A stretch of DNA of 8,265 bases from Actinomycetota bacterium. GTDB lineage: Bacteria > Actinomycetota > Actinomycetes > Propionibacteriales > Propionibacteriaceae. The position numbers and the translations under genes are program-made. Where the stretch lies: positions 1-8,265 of the forward strand of contig JACRAA010000057.1 in the NCBI GenBank assembly GCA_016213595.1, given 5' to 3'. Within the stretch, counting starts at the first letter, position 1. Every line of letters starts with the position of its first letter. Below are positions 1-5,446 of this stretch, one piece after another. A model generated the notes under the pieces. It worked only from the letters and a program-made list of their open reading frames with translations. It was not told the DNA's origin and did not search any database.

Positions 1-45
1 AGACGATCCGTGCAGCACAGTCAGGGCGAGGTCGCGGCTCACCAT
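1..45 (-). CDS. Possible N-terminus of a leftward gene (partial, unidentified)
   Basis: Reading leftward from an ATG at 45-43, the frame is open for all 15 codons to the window edge (MVSRDLALTVLHGSS). The frame is also open upstream to a TAA at 108-106, with another possible start, GTG, at 90-88; that extension would be a low-complexity Gly/Arg stretch made by 9-bp repeats, so ATG 45 is preferred. There is no clear ribosome binding site before ATG 45. The start codon lies inside a CACCATGTA motif that resembles the arms of the palindrome at 92-185, which would suit a gene controlled from that palindrome, possibly a self-regulating repressor. Fifteen residues are too few to name a family; a resemblance to the first helix of ROK-type regulators is only an impression. 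Confidence 0.35.
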   Translation of the reverse strand, partial: MVSRDLALTVLHGSS

Positions 46-61
46 GTAAGGGGCGACCCGG

Positions 62-88
62 CCACCGCGTCCACCGCGTCCACCGGGC
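62..88. repeat. Three tandem 9-bp units
   Basis: CCACCGCGT occurs at 62-70 and 71-79, followed by the variant CCACCGGGC at 80-88. The 9-bp period would add three codons per unit if the region were translated leftward. It lies between the palindrome and the putative leftward start codon, so it would be in the 5' leader of that gene. A function is not evident. Confidence 0.6.
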
Positions 89-98
89 ACCGTCGGTT

Positions 99-116
99 CA
101 CCATGTTATGTGGGTG
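99..116. promoter_or_regulatory. Operator-like dyad O1
   Basis: An 18-bp imperfect dyad with outer CACC...GGTG and the core GTTATG. It shares CACCATGTTA and the closing GGTG with the reverse complement of the dyad at 161-178. The two copies lie in opposite orientation with centres 62 bp apart, close to six helical turns. This arrangement is typical of a dimeric repressor with two sites that can cooperate or loop. The regulator is not identified. Confidence 0.45.
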
Positions 117-160
117 ATTCGCACCTTCTCATGGCATATACGCCATGAGAACCTCCCACT

Positions 161-178
161 CACCTGGTTAACATGGTG
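161..178. promoter_or_regulatory. Operator-like dyad O2
   Basis: CACC, two bases, GTTAAC, two bases, GGTG: an 18-bp dyad symmetric at 14 of 18 positions around a perfect GTTAAC centre. It is the mirror partner of the dyad at 99-116 within the large palindrome. The assignment as a protein binding site is inference from symmetry and duplication only. Confidence 0.45.
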
Positions 179-191
179 AACCGACCCGCGA

Positions 192-240
192 GCCTGAGCC
201 TTCGCCTCTAGCCTCCGAGCGTGACGGACAGCGCTCAGGC
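192..240 (-). terminator. Possible hairpin at the end of pncA
   Basis: An 8-bp perfect inverted repeat, GCCTGAGC at 192-199 and GCTCAGGC at 233-240, encloses the pncA stop codon region with a 33-base loop. In the leftward transcript it would form a stem that starts just before the stop codon. There is no U-tract, so it may be a weak U-less terminator or a 3' stabilising structure. Confidence 0.3.
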
Positions 241-834
241 ACCCCTGCTCGTGGTCACGGCGATACCCGAGTCCGCTAGCGCTTCGTACGTGGCCTCGAC
301 GCGCTCGGGGGCCACGGCGGCCGTGAGGTCGGTCAGCACGGTCGTCACGTACCCGAGCATGGCTGCGTCCTCCGCGGTCGCCCTGACGCAGTAGTCGGTG
401 GCGATCCCGCAGACGTCGACGTCGGTCACCCCCGACTCCGCGAGGAACTCGTCGAGCCCGCGTCCCTCGGCGTTCGAGCCTTCGAACCCCGAGTACGCGG
501 CCTCGTGCGCACCCTTGTCGAACACACCGTCGAAGTCACGGAAGGCGAGGTTCGGGTGGAGCTCCTGGCCGGGAGTGCCGACGACGCAGTGCGGCGGCCA
601 GGAGTCGACGAAGTCCGGGGTGGCGGAGAAGTGGGAGCCGGGGTCCACATGCGCGTCCCGGGTGGCGACCACCAGGTCGTACCCGGGGCCTGCCGCGAGG
701 TACGCGGAGATGTCGGCGGCCACCTTCGCGCCGCCCGCCACCGCGAGCGACCCGCCCTCGCAGAAGTCGTTCTGCACGTCGACGACGATGAGTGCCCTCT
801 TGCCCAGCGGGGCGCCGAAGTCGGGATCCGTCAT
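235..834 (-). CDS. pncA: Nicotinamidase (isochorismatase-like hydrolase)
   Basis: Cytoplasmic hydrolase of 199 aa that deamidates nicotinamide to nicotinate and ammonia, the first step of NAD salvage through the Preiss-Handler route. The cysteine hydrolase triad is visible: Asp19 in VVDVQNDF, Lys107 in FDKG, and Cys149 in GIATDYCV. The metal ligands Asp60, His62, His68 (RDAHVDPGSHF) and His82 (PPHCVVGT) have the same 2-6-14 spacing as Asp49, His51, His57 and His71 of Mycobacterium tuberculosis PncA, so the enzyme should be active and metal-dependent. ATG 834 follows GAGAGGAG (848-841) by six bases. Only two bases separate it from the pncB stop codon, so the two are one operon and the product of this enzyme is the substrate of the next. 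Family members also activate pyrazinamide. Confidence 0.95.
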   Translation of the reverse strand: MTDPDFGAPLGKRALIVVDVQNDFCEGGSLAVAGGAKVAADISAYLAAGPGYDLVVATRDAHVDPGSHFSATPDFVDSWPPHCVVGTPGQELHPNLAFRDFDGVFDKGAHEAAYSGFEGSNAEGRGLDEFLAESGVTDVDVCGIATDYCVRATAEDAAMLGYVTTVLTDLTAAVAPERVEATYEALADSGIAVTTSRGA

Positions 835-836
835 GG

Positions 837-2180
837 TCAGCTCCTCTCGTACGGGTTGGTCGTGACCTGGCCGCTCTCGTCTAGGAAGACGGTCGGGATG
901 CAGGGCTCACCGCGGGACATCTTGAACGCGTCGCGGGGAAGCTCGTGCACCGCCGCCTCGTGACGTTCGCGCGCAGCAGCCAGGGACTCGCGGCCCACCA
1001 CCTCGCCGCCGCTGACGAGCTGCCGCAGGAGCGGACGGTCGTTGCCGTCGCCCTCGGGGTCAGCACCGATGCCGATGAGCTCCTCCTCGGCGACGCCCTT
1101 CGCGTCCCGGCGGCGGACCGCGTACTTCCGGCCCCCCACCGTCGACTTGTGGAACGACCTCTTGGCGACCGGGACGAGGGGGGCGTCGGGAGCGTCCGAG
1201 GACGCCCGCGCCACGAGCTTGTAGACGAACGAGCAGGTGGGATGGCCGGAGCCGGTGACCACGGAGGTGCCCACGCCGTACCCGTTCACCGGCGCCCCGG
1301 ACAGCGCAGCGATCTGCCACTCGTCGAGGTCGCTCGTGACGATGACGCGCGTGTGGGTCGCGCCGAGCTCGTCGAGCAGGGCACGCACCTCCTTGGCTGC
1401 CGCCACCAGGTCGCCGGAGTCGATCCGGACCGCGCCCAGCCGTCCCTCGGTGATGCGCACCCCCGTCCGTACAGCCTGCTCGATGTCGTACGTGTCCACG
1501 AGGAGCGTGGTGTCCTGTCCGAGCGCCGCGACCTGGGCGATGAAGGCCTGCTCCTCGCTGTCGTGGAGCAGCGTGAACGAGTGCGCAGCCGTACCGGTCG
1601 TCGGCACTCCATACGTACGGCCGGCCTCGAGGTTGCTCGTCGAGGCGAAGCCGGCGATGTACGCGGCACGGGCCGCGGCGACGGCTGCGTACTCGTTCGC
1701 GCGACGCGACCCCATCTCGATGCAGGGGCGGCCGTCGGCCATGAGCGTCATGCGGCTGGCAGCCGACGCCACGGCGGAGTCGTAGTTGTAGATGCTCAGC
1801 AGCAGGGTCTCGAGGACGACGGCCTCGGCGAACGTGCCCTCGACGGTGAGCAGGGGAGCGCCGGGGAAGTACAGGTCGCCCTCGCCGTAGCCCACCACGT
1901 CACCCGAGAAGGCGTACCTGCTGAGCCATTCGGCCGTCGTGTCGTCGACGACCTTGTGGGAGGCCAGGAAGGACACCTCCTCGTCGCCGAACCGGAAGTG
2001 CTCGAGCGCGTCGAGTGCCCTGCCCACGCCCGCCACGACGCCGTAGCGGCGCCCGACGGGCAGCCTGCGGGAGAACAGCTCGAACACGCTGCGACGGAAG
2101 GCGGTGCCCGACGCCAGCGCGGCGCGGACCATCGTCAGCTCGTAGTGATCGGTCAGCAGCGCTGTGCTGGGCGACGTCAT
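837..2180 (-). CDS. pncB: Nicotinate phosphoribosyltransferase
   Basis: Cytoplasmic enzyme of 447 aa that joins nicotinate to PRPP, with ATP hydrolysis, to give nicotinate mononucleotide for NAD synthesis. The N-terminal TDHYELTM motif (10-17), GSRRANEY (157-164), the phosphohistidine site His200 in GTAAHSF, DTYD, the phosphate-binding VRIDSGDL, SDLDEW and YGVGTS all occur in family order, and the length is in the usual range for the bacterial enzyme. The ATG at 2180 is supported by a TAACCT -10 box ending seven bases upstream, a leaderless arrangement common in actinobacteria. It is the first gene of a two-gene operon with pncA and is divergent from clpS, with which it shares a 50-bp promoter region. 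No disruption is seen. Confidence 0.96.
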   Translation of the reverse strand: MTSPSTALLTDHYELTMVRAALASGTAFRRSVFELFSRRLPVGRRYGVVAGVGRALDALEHFRFGDEEVSFLASHKVVDDTTAEWLSRYAFSGDVVGYGEGDLYFPGAPLLTVEGTFAEAVVLETLLLSIYNYDSAVASAASRMTLMADGRPCIEMGSRRANEYAAVAAARAAYIAGFASTSNLEAGRTYGVPTTGTAAHSFTLLHDSEEQAFIAQVAALGQDTTLLVDTYDIEQAVRTGVRITEGRLGAVRIDSGDLVAAAKEVRALLDELGATHTRVIVTSDLDEWQIAALSGAPVNGYGVGTSVVTGSGHPTCSFVYKLVARASSDAPDAPLVPVAKRSFHKSTVGGRKYAVRRRDAKGVAEEELIGIGADPEGDGNDRPLLRQLVSGGEVVGRESLAAARERHEAAVHELPRDAFKMSRGEPCIPTVFLDESGQVTTNPYERS

Positions 2181-2187
2181 GGGCCAC

Positions 2188-2193
2188 AGGTTA
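2188..2193 (-). promoter_or_regulatory. Leaderless -10 box of pncB-pncA
   Basis: TAACCT on the minus strand, followed by seven bases and the pncB ATG at 2180. This places +1 at or next to the A of the start codon. No good -35 hexamer is seen 16-19 bases upstream. The same TANNNT spacing recurs before murI and rph. Confidence 0.55.
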
Positions 2194-2217
2194 GTGCTCG
2201 ACCTGGGGCGCCCCTGA

Positions 2218-2223
2218 CAGAAT
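2218..2223 (+). promoter_or_regulatory. Possible leaderless -10 box of clpS
   Basis: CAGAAT matches TATAAT at four of six positions and ends seven bases before ATG 2231. This spacing favours ATG 2231 over the in-frame ATG 2222 as the clpS start, because ATG 2222 would overlap the -10 box. There is no Shine-Dalgarno sequence before ATG 2231, which fits a leaderless mRNA. The box is weaker than the other three. Confidence 0.4.
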
Positions 2224-2230
2224 GCGTCAC

Positions 2231-2527
2231 ATGACCGAGCAGCCTGATGGGGGCACCGCCATCCAGGAGCGGGTCGAGGACCAGCGCCTCGGGCAGCAGC
2301 CCTGGGTGTGCATCGTCTGGAACGACCCGGTCAACACGATGCAGTACGTGACGTACGTGTTCCAGACCTACTTCGGCTTCACCAAGGAGAAGGCGACCCG
2401 GCTGATGCTGGAGGTGCACAACGAGGGGCGCTCCGCCGTCGCGATGGGCACGAAGGACGAGATGGAGCGCCACGTGGCGGCGATGCAGTCGTACGGGCTG
2501 TGGGCGACCATGGAGCCGGCTGCGTGA
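2231..2527 (+). CDS. clpS: ATP-dependent Clp protease adaptor ClpS
   Basis: Small cytoplasmic adaptor (98 aa) that captures proteins with destabilising N-terminal residues and hands them to the Clp AAA+ unfoldase (ClpC in most actinobacteria). The binding pocket is intact: Asn31-Asp32 in VWNDPVN, Met37, and His63 in LMLEVHNEG, matching E. coli ClpS Asn34-Asp35, Met40 and His66. A flexible N-terminal tail of about 23 residues precedes the core, as needed to engage the unfoldase. An upstream in-frame ATG at 2222 would add MRH; 2231 is chosen for the -10 spacing. Its stop codon overlaps the start of the next gene (GTGA), so the two are translationally coupled. Confidence 0.95.
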   Translation: MTEQPDGGTAIQERVEDQRLGQQPWVCIVWNDPVNTMQYVTYVFQTYFGFTKEKATRLMLEVHNEGRSAVAMGTKDEMERHVAAMQSYGLWATMEPAA

Positions 2528-3078
2528 GGAGCGACTTCGTGCGGGACGGCGACGGCAGCATCGTCTGGTACTGCCTGCCCTTCGAGGTCGGGCTCCTCGA
2601 GTCGATGGCGAGCCAGCTCGTCGAGCTGGTGGACCCGCCGGCCTGGTCGGAGGACCCGCTCGAGCGCTGGGCGAACGAGCGGGAGGCGGCACCGCTGGAC
2701 CGGGAGGACCCTGCCGTCTCGAGGCTGTTCCCCGACGCGTCGAGCAACCCCGACGAGGCGTCGGACTTCCGGCGGCTCATGGAGGCGGAGCTGAGGTCGC
2801 AGAAGGCGGCCGATGCGACGGTGGTGCTGGAGGCCCTCGACCCGGCGCAGGGTAAGGCCGAGCCCACGGTCACGATCCCGGTCTCTGAGCAGCAGGCGTG
2901 GCTGCGGACCCTCAACGCCATGCGGCTCGTCCTCGGCGCCCGGCTCGGCATCGAGGACGAGCGGGACGCGGAGCTCGTCGACACGCTCGAGCCGGAGGAC
3001 GAGCGCACACCGGTCGCCGACGTGTACCACTGGATCGGGTACCTCCAGTCGCTGCTCCTCGACGCGATCACCGGTTGA
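2524..3078 (+). CDS. DUF2017 family protein
   Basis: Predicted soluble protein of 184 aa with no signal peptide or membrane segment, rich in acidic residues and helix-forming stretches. The opening (RSDFVRDGDGSIVWYCLPFEVGLLESMASQLVEL, from residue 2) and the C-terminal half, with LRTLNAMRLVLGARLGIE followed by VADVYHWIGYLQSLLLDAI, are recognisable as the actinobacterial DUF2017 family, whose genes regularly sit directly after clpS. No catalytic motif is visible and the biochemical function is unknown. GTG 2524 overlaps the clpS stop codon by four bases and has GGAG (2512-2515) eight bases upstream inside clpS. The conserved pairing suggests a role connected with ClpS or Clp proteolysis; that is inference. 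Confidence 0.88.
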   Translation: MRSDFVRDGDGSIVWYCLPFEVGLLESMASQLVELVDPPAWSEDPLERWANEREAAPLDREDPAVSRLFPDASSNPDEASDFRRLMEAELRSQKAADATVVLEALDPAQGKAEPTVTIPVSEQQAWLRTLNAMRLVLGARLGIEDERDAELVDTLEPEDERTPVADVYHWIGYLQSLLLDAITG

Positions 3079-3268
3079 CGGGCTCAGAGGGTCCGGGGCG
3101 TCGGAGGGGAATCCGCCGTTTCGTACCGGAGCCGGGGTCGATCCCCCTCACCGGGCCCTCACAGGACGGCTGCGGTACGAGAACGCGGATCCCGCGGGGG
3201 TGAGCTCGGCGGAGGGCCGCTCCCGCCAGTCCGTACAGCCTCCAGTGGCGGGCTCGTAGGATGTGGCG
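3079..3268. other. Intergenic region before murI
   Basis: No convincing gene. Two GC-rich hairpins may end the clpS-DUF2017 transcript: CCGG 3126-3129 with CCGG 3151-3154 enclosing GGGG 3134-3137 / CCCC 3143-3146, and CGCGG 3184-3188 / CCGCG 3192-3196 around a 3-base loop. Neither has a T-run. The last 12 bases contain the murI -10 box. Confidence 0.4.
3257..3262 (+). promoter_or_regulatory. Leaderless -10 box of murI
   Basis: TAGGAT (five of six to TATAAT if G is allowed at one site; fits TANNNT) ends directly before GTG 3263 and six bases before the in-frame GTG 3269. Spacing to +1 favours GTG 3269 as the first codon of a leaderless mRNA. No Shine-Dalgarno sequence is seen. Confidence 0.5.
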
Positions 3269-4114
3269 GTGACCTCTCCGGACCGCGACGCGCCCATCGG
3301 GATCTTCGACTCGGGGTTCGGGGGCCTCACGGTGGCACGGTCGATCTTCGACCAGCTCCCGGGCGAGGACATCATCTACCTGGGCGACACGGCACGGGCG
3401 CCGTACGGGCCGAGGCGGATCGCGGAGGTCCGCGCCTACGCGCTGCAGTGCCTCGACCACCTCGTCGAGCTCGGCGTGAAGTCCCTGGTCATCGCGTGCA
3501 ACAGCGCGTCGGCTGCCGTCCTCCGGGACGCGCGCGAGCGCTACTCGATCCCCGTCACGGAGGTCATCCTGCCTGCGGCCAGGAGGGCGGTCGCCGCGAC
3601 CAAGAGCGGCCGTGTCGGCGTGATCTGTACGGAGGCGACGGCGACCTCGCGCTCCTACGACGACGCGTTCGCGGCCGCGCCCCAGATCTCGCTCACCACG
3701 TCGGCCTGCCCGAGGTTCGTCGACTTCGTCGAGGCGGGCGTGACGGGCGGCTCCGAGCTGCTGGCCGTGGCCGAGGAGTACCTGGCCCCCATCCAGGAGG
3801 CCGAGGTCGACACCCTGATCCTCGGCTGCACGCACTACCCGCTGCTGACGGGCGTCATCTCGTACGTCCTGGGAGACGGGGTGTCCCTGGTCTCGAGCGC
3901 GGAGGAGTGCGGCAAGTCCACCTTCTCCACGCTCACGCGGCGTGACCTCCTCCAGCCCGTACCGCGCGAGGGGTACCGGCGCTTCCTCACCACGGGCAGC
4001 CCGGAGAGGTTCGCCGGTATCGGCCGCCGGCTCATGGGCGACTTCGTCGCCGACGTCGAGCCGCTCCCCGAGCTCGCCTCCGAGGATCTCAGACTTGTCG
4101 GGACCCCCCGATAG
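3269..4114 (+). CDS. murI: Glutamate racemase
   Basis: Cofactor-independent cytoplasmic racemase that makes D-glutamate from L-glutamate for peptidoglycan. The product is 281 aa, a usual length. The two catalytic cysteines are present, Cys77 in VIACNSASA and Cys187 in LGCTHYPLL, together with the N-terminal substrate loop IGIFDSGFGGLT and GDTARAPYG. An in-frame GTG two codons upstream (3263) is the alternative start; 3269 is preferred because a TAGGAT -10 box ends at 3262. The position after clpS-DUF2017 and before rph-rdgB is common in actinobacteria. Its TAG stop codon forms the first three bases of the rph -10 box, so rph can also be transcribed by read-through. The segment VGVICTEATATS has Cys where many homologues have Gly or Ser; probably neutral. 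Confidence 0.95.
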   Translation: MTSPDRDAPIGIFDSGFGGLTVARSIFDQLPGEDIIYLGDTARAPYGPRRIAEVRAYALQCLDHLVELGVKSLVIACNSASAAVLRDARERYSIPVTEVILPAARRAVAATKSGRVGVICTEATATSRSYDDAFAAAPQISLTTSACPRFVDFVEAGVTGGSELLAVAEEYLAPIQEAEVDTLILGCTHYPLLTGVISYVLGDGVSLVSSAEECGKSTFSTLTRRDLLQPVPREGYRRFLTTGSPERFAGIGRRLMGDFVADVEPLPELASEDLRLVGTPR

Positions 4115-4117
4115 GGT
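4112..4117 (+). promoter_or_regulatory. -10 box of rph overlapping the murI stop
   Basis: TAGGGT followed by seven bases and ATG 4125, the same leaderless spacing as pncB. The TAG of the murI stop codon (4112-4114) is the first half of the hexamer. No Shine-Dalgarno sequence lies before ATG 4125, which supports transcription from this box rather than translation only from a longer mRNA. Confidence 0.55.
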
Positions 4118-4124
4118 CGTGGCC

Positions 4125-4844
4125 ATGGCGAGAACAGACGGCCGTGAGGCCGACCAGCTCCGGGACGTGCGCATCACACGCAACTGGCTCGACCACGCGG
4201 AAGGGTCCGTCCTCGTCGAGTACGGCAAGACGCGGGTCCTCGTGGCGGCGAGCGTGTCGGAGGGCGTGCCGCGCTGGCGCAAGGGCACCGGGCTCGGCTG
4301 GGTGACGGCGGAGTACGCGATGTTGCCCAGGGCTACCCACACCCGCTCCGACCGCGAGTCGGTCAAGGGGCGGATCGGCGGCCGGACGCACGAGATCTCC
4401 CGCCTCGTCGGCCGCTCCCTGCGCGGGATCATCGACTACACGGCGCTCGGTGAGAACACCATCCAGCTGGACTGCGACGTGCTGCAGGCCGACGGGGGGA
4501 CCCGTACGGCGTCGATCACCGGCGCCTATGTCGCCCTCGCCGACGCCGTCACCTGGCTGCGCGAGCGGAACCTGCTCGTCCGGGAGCCGCTGCGGGGGTC
4601 CGTCGCCGCCGTCAGCGTCGGGATCGTCGGGGGTGCGGAGATGCTCGACCTGGCCTACGAGGAGGACTCGGGCGCCGACGTCGACCTCAACATCGTCGCC
4701 ACCGGCGACGGCCGGCTCATCGAGGTGCAGGGCACGGCGGAGGCGGAGCCCTTCAGCCGAGAGCAGCTCGACCGACTGCTCGACATCGGCCTCGCCGGCT
4801 GCGCGTCGCTCACCCGGATCCAGCAGGAGGCGTTGGCCCGATGA
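4125..4844 (+). CDS. rph: Ribonuclease PH
   Basis: Phosphorolytic 3'-to-5' exoribonuclease that trims the 3' ends of tRNA precursors, releasing nucleoside diphosphates; it works as a hexameric ring in the cytoplasm. At 239 aa it has full family length. It keeps the N-terminal RxDGR-like segment (RTDGREADQLR), the phosphate-site Arg87 in GGRTHEISRLVGRSLR, GGTRTASITGA with Thr126-Arg127, and the acidic pair Asp181 and Asp187 in YEEDSGADVDLN that aligns with the catalytic metal-site aspartates of the family. The C-terminal segment is complete, unlike the frameshifted rph of E. coli K-12. Its stop overlaps the rdgB start as ATGA. Confidence 0.96.
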   Translation: MARTDGREADQLRDVRITRNWLDHAEGSVLVEYGKTRVLVAASVSEGVPRWRKGTGLGWVTAEYAMLPRATHTRSDRESVKGRIGGRTHEISRLVGRSLRGIIDYTALGENTIQLDCDVLQADGGTRTASITGAYVALADAVTWLRERNLLVREPLRGSVAAVSVGIVGGAEMLDLAYEEDSGADVDLNIVATGDGRLIEVQGTAEAEPFSREQLDRLLDIGLAGCASLTRIQQEALAR

Positions 4845-5446
4845 GGCTGCTGATCGCCTCCGGCAACGAGAAGAAGGTCGTCGAGCTGCGACGGCTGGTG
4901 GCACAGGCGGGCTTGTCGCTCGAGGTCGTGGGGCTCGATGACGTGACGCCCTACGAGGAGCCCGTCGAGAACGGCGACTCCTTCGAGGCCAACGCCCTCA
5001 TCAAGGCCCGTGCGGGGGCAGCCGTCACAGGCCTGCCCACCCTCGCCGACGACTCGGGGATCGAGGTCGACGTGCTGAACCGGATGCCCGGCGTACGGTC
5101 GGCGCGCTGGGCCGGTCCAGGCTCCTCCGACACGGACAACCTTGAGCTGTTGCTCCGTCAGATCAGCGACGTCGAGCCGCCCCGTCGGCGCGCCAGGTTC
5201 GTGTGCGCGATGGCGCTCGTACATCCGGACGGGACCGAGGAGGTGCTGCGCCGCACGATGGAAGGGATGCTCGTCGACGCTCCTCGCGGCGCCAACGGCT
5301 TCGGCTACGACCCCATCTTCGTCACCGAGGGCCACGACGTCACGAACGGCGAGCTCTCGCCGGACGAGAAGGACGCGGTGAGCCATCGCGGCCAGGCCGT
5401 ACGGGCGATGCTTCCCCTGCTCGCTCGGCTGGAGCAGACGTCGTGA
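4841..5446 (+). CDS. rdgB: XTP/dITP pyrophosphatase (RdgB/HAM1 family)
   Basis: House-cleaning enzyme (201 aa) that hydrolyses dITP, ITP and XTP to monophosphates, keeping deaminated purines out of DNA and RNA. Family motifs are in order: substrate-binding SGNEKKVVEL (7-16), ENGDSFEANALIKA (43-56) with metal-binding acidic residues, ADDSGIEVDVL (69-79) with the catalytic aspartate, PGVRSARWAG (83-92), GANGFGYDPIF (150-160) and SHRGQA (181-186). It has AGGAGG (4825-4830) ten bases before ATG 4841, inside rph. The 4-base overlaps with rph upstream (ATGA) and thyA downstream (GTGA) show tight operon coupling. Confidence 0.96.
   Translation: MRLLIASGNEKKVVELRRLVAQAGLSLEVVGLDDVTPYEEPVENGDSFEANALIKARAGAAVTGLPTLADDSGIEVDVLNRMPGVRSARWAGPGSSDTDNLELLLRQISDVEPPRRRARFVCAMALVHPDGTEEVLRRTMEGMLVDAPRGANGFGYDPIFVTEGHDVTNGELSPDEKDAVSHRGQAVRAMLPLLARLEQTS

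Larger units (their letters stand above)
92..185. repeat. 94-bp nested palindrome
   Basis: Outer arms 92-108 and 169-185 are perfect 17-bp inverted repeats (left arm GTCGGTTCACCATGTTA). Inner arms 126-135 and 142-151 are perfect 10-bp inverted repeats (TTCTCATGGC / GCCATGAGAA). Both pairs share the same centre, between 138 and 139. Between them 113-117 pairs with 160-164 as well. By hand count 37 of 47 positions are Watson-Crick symmetric. It lies between the 3' end of pncA and the possible start of a leftward gene. It could be a multi-operator control region, a cruciform-forming site, or the base of a long RNA hairpin; there is no T-run after either side, which argues against a classical terminator. 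Confidence 0.9.

Noticed and set aside
92..185. Large palindrome as an intrinsic terminator for pncA
   Set aside because: No T-run follows on either strand, and the near-perfect duplicated dyads look more like protein sites than a simple stem.
945..2234. 429-codon plus-strand open frame opposite pncB
   Set aside because: It is the antisense shadow of a clear pncB; the protein is low-complexity Arg/Gly/His-rich with no family motif, as expected in high-GC DNA.
3131..3150. tRNA T-arm-like segment GGGTCGATCCC after DUF2017
   Set aside because: It resembles a B box with one mismatch, but there is no acceptor or D-arm partner and no A box upstream; a short GC hairpin explains it better.
3068..4432. 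454-codon minus-strand open frame opposite murI and rph
   Set aside because: Both opposite-strand genes have intact catalytic motifs; the antisense product is Arg-rich and featureless.
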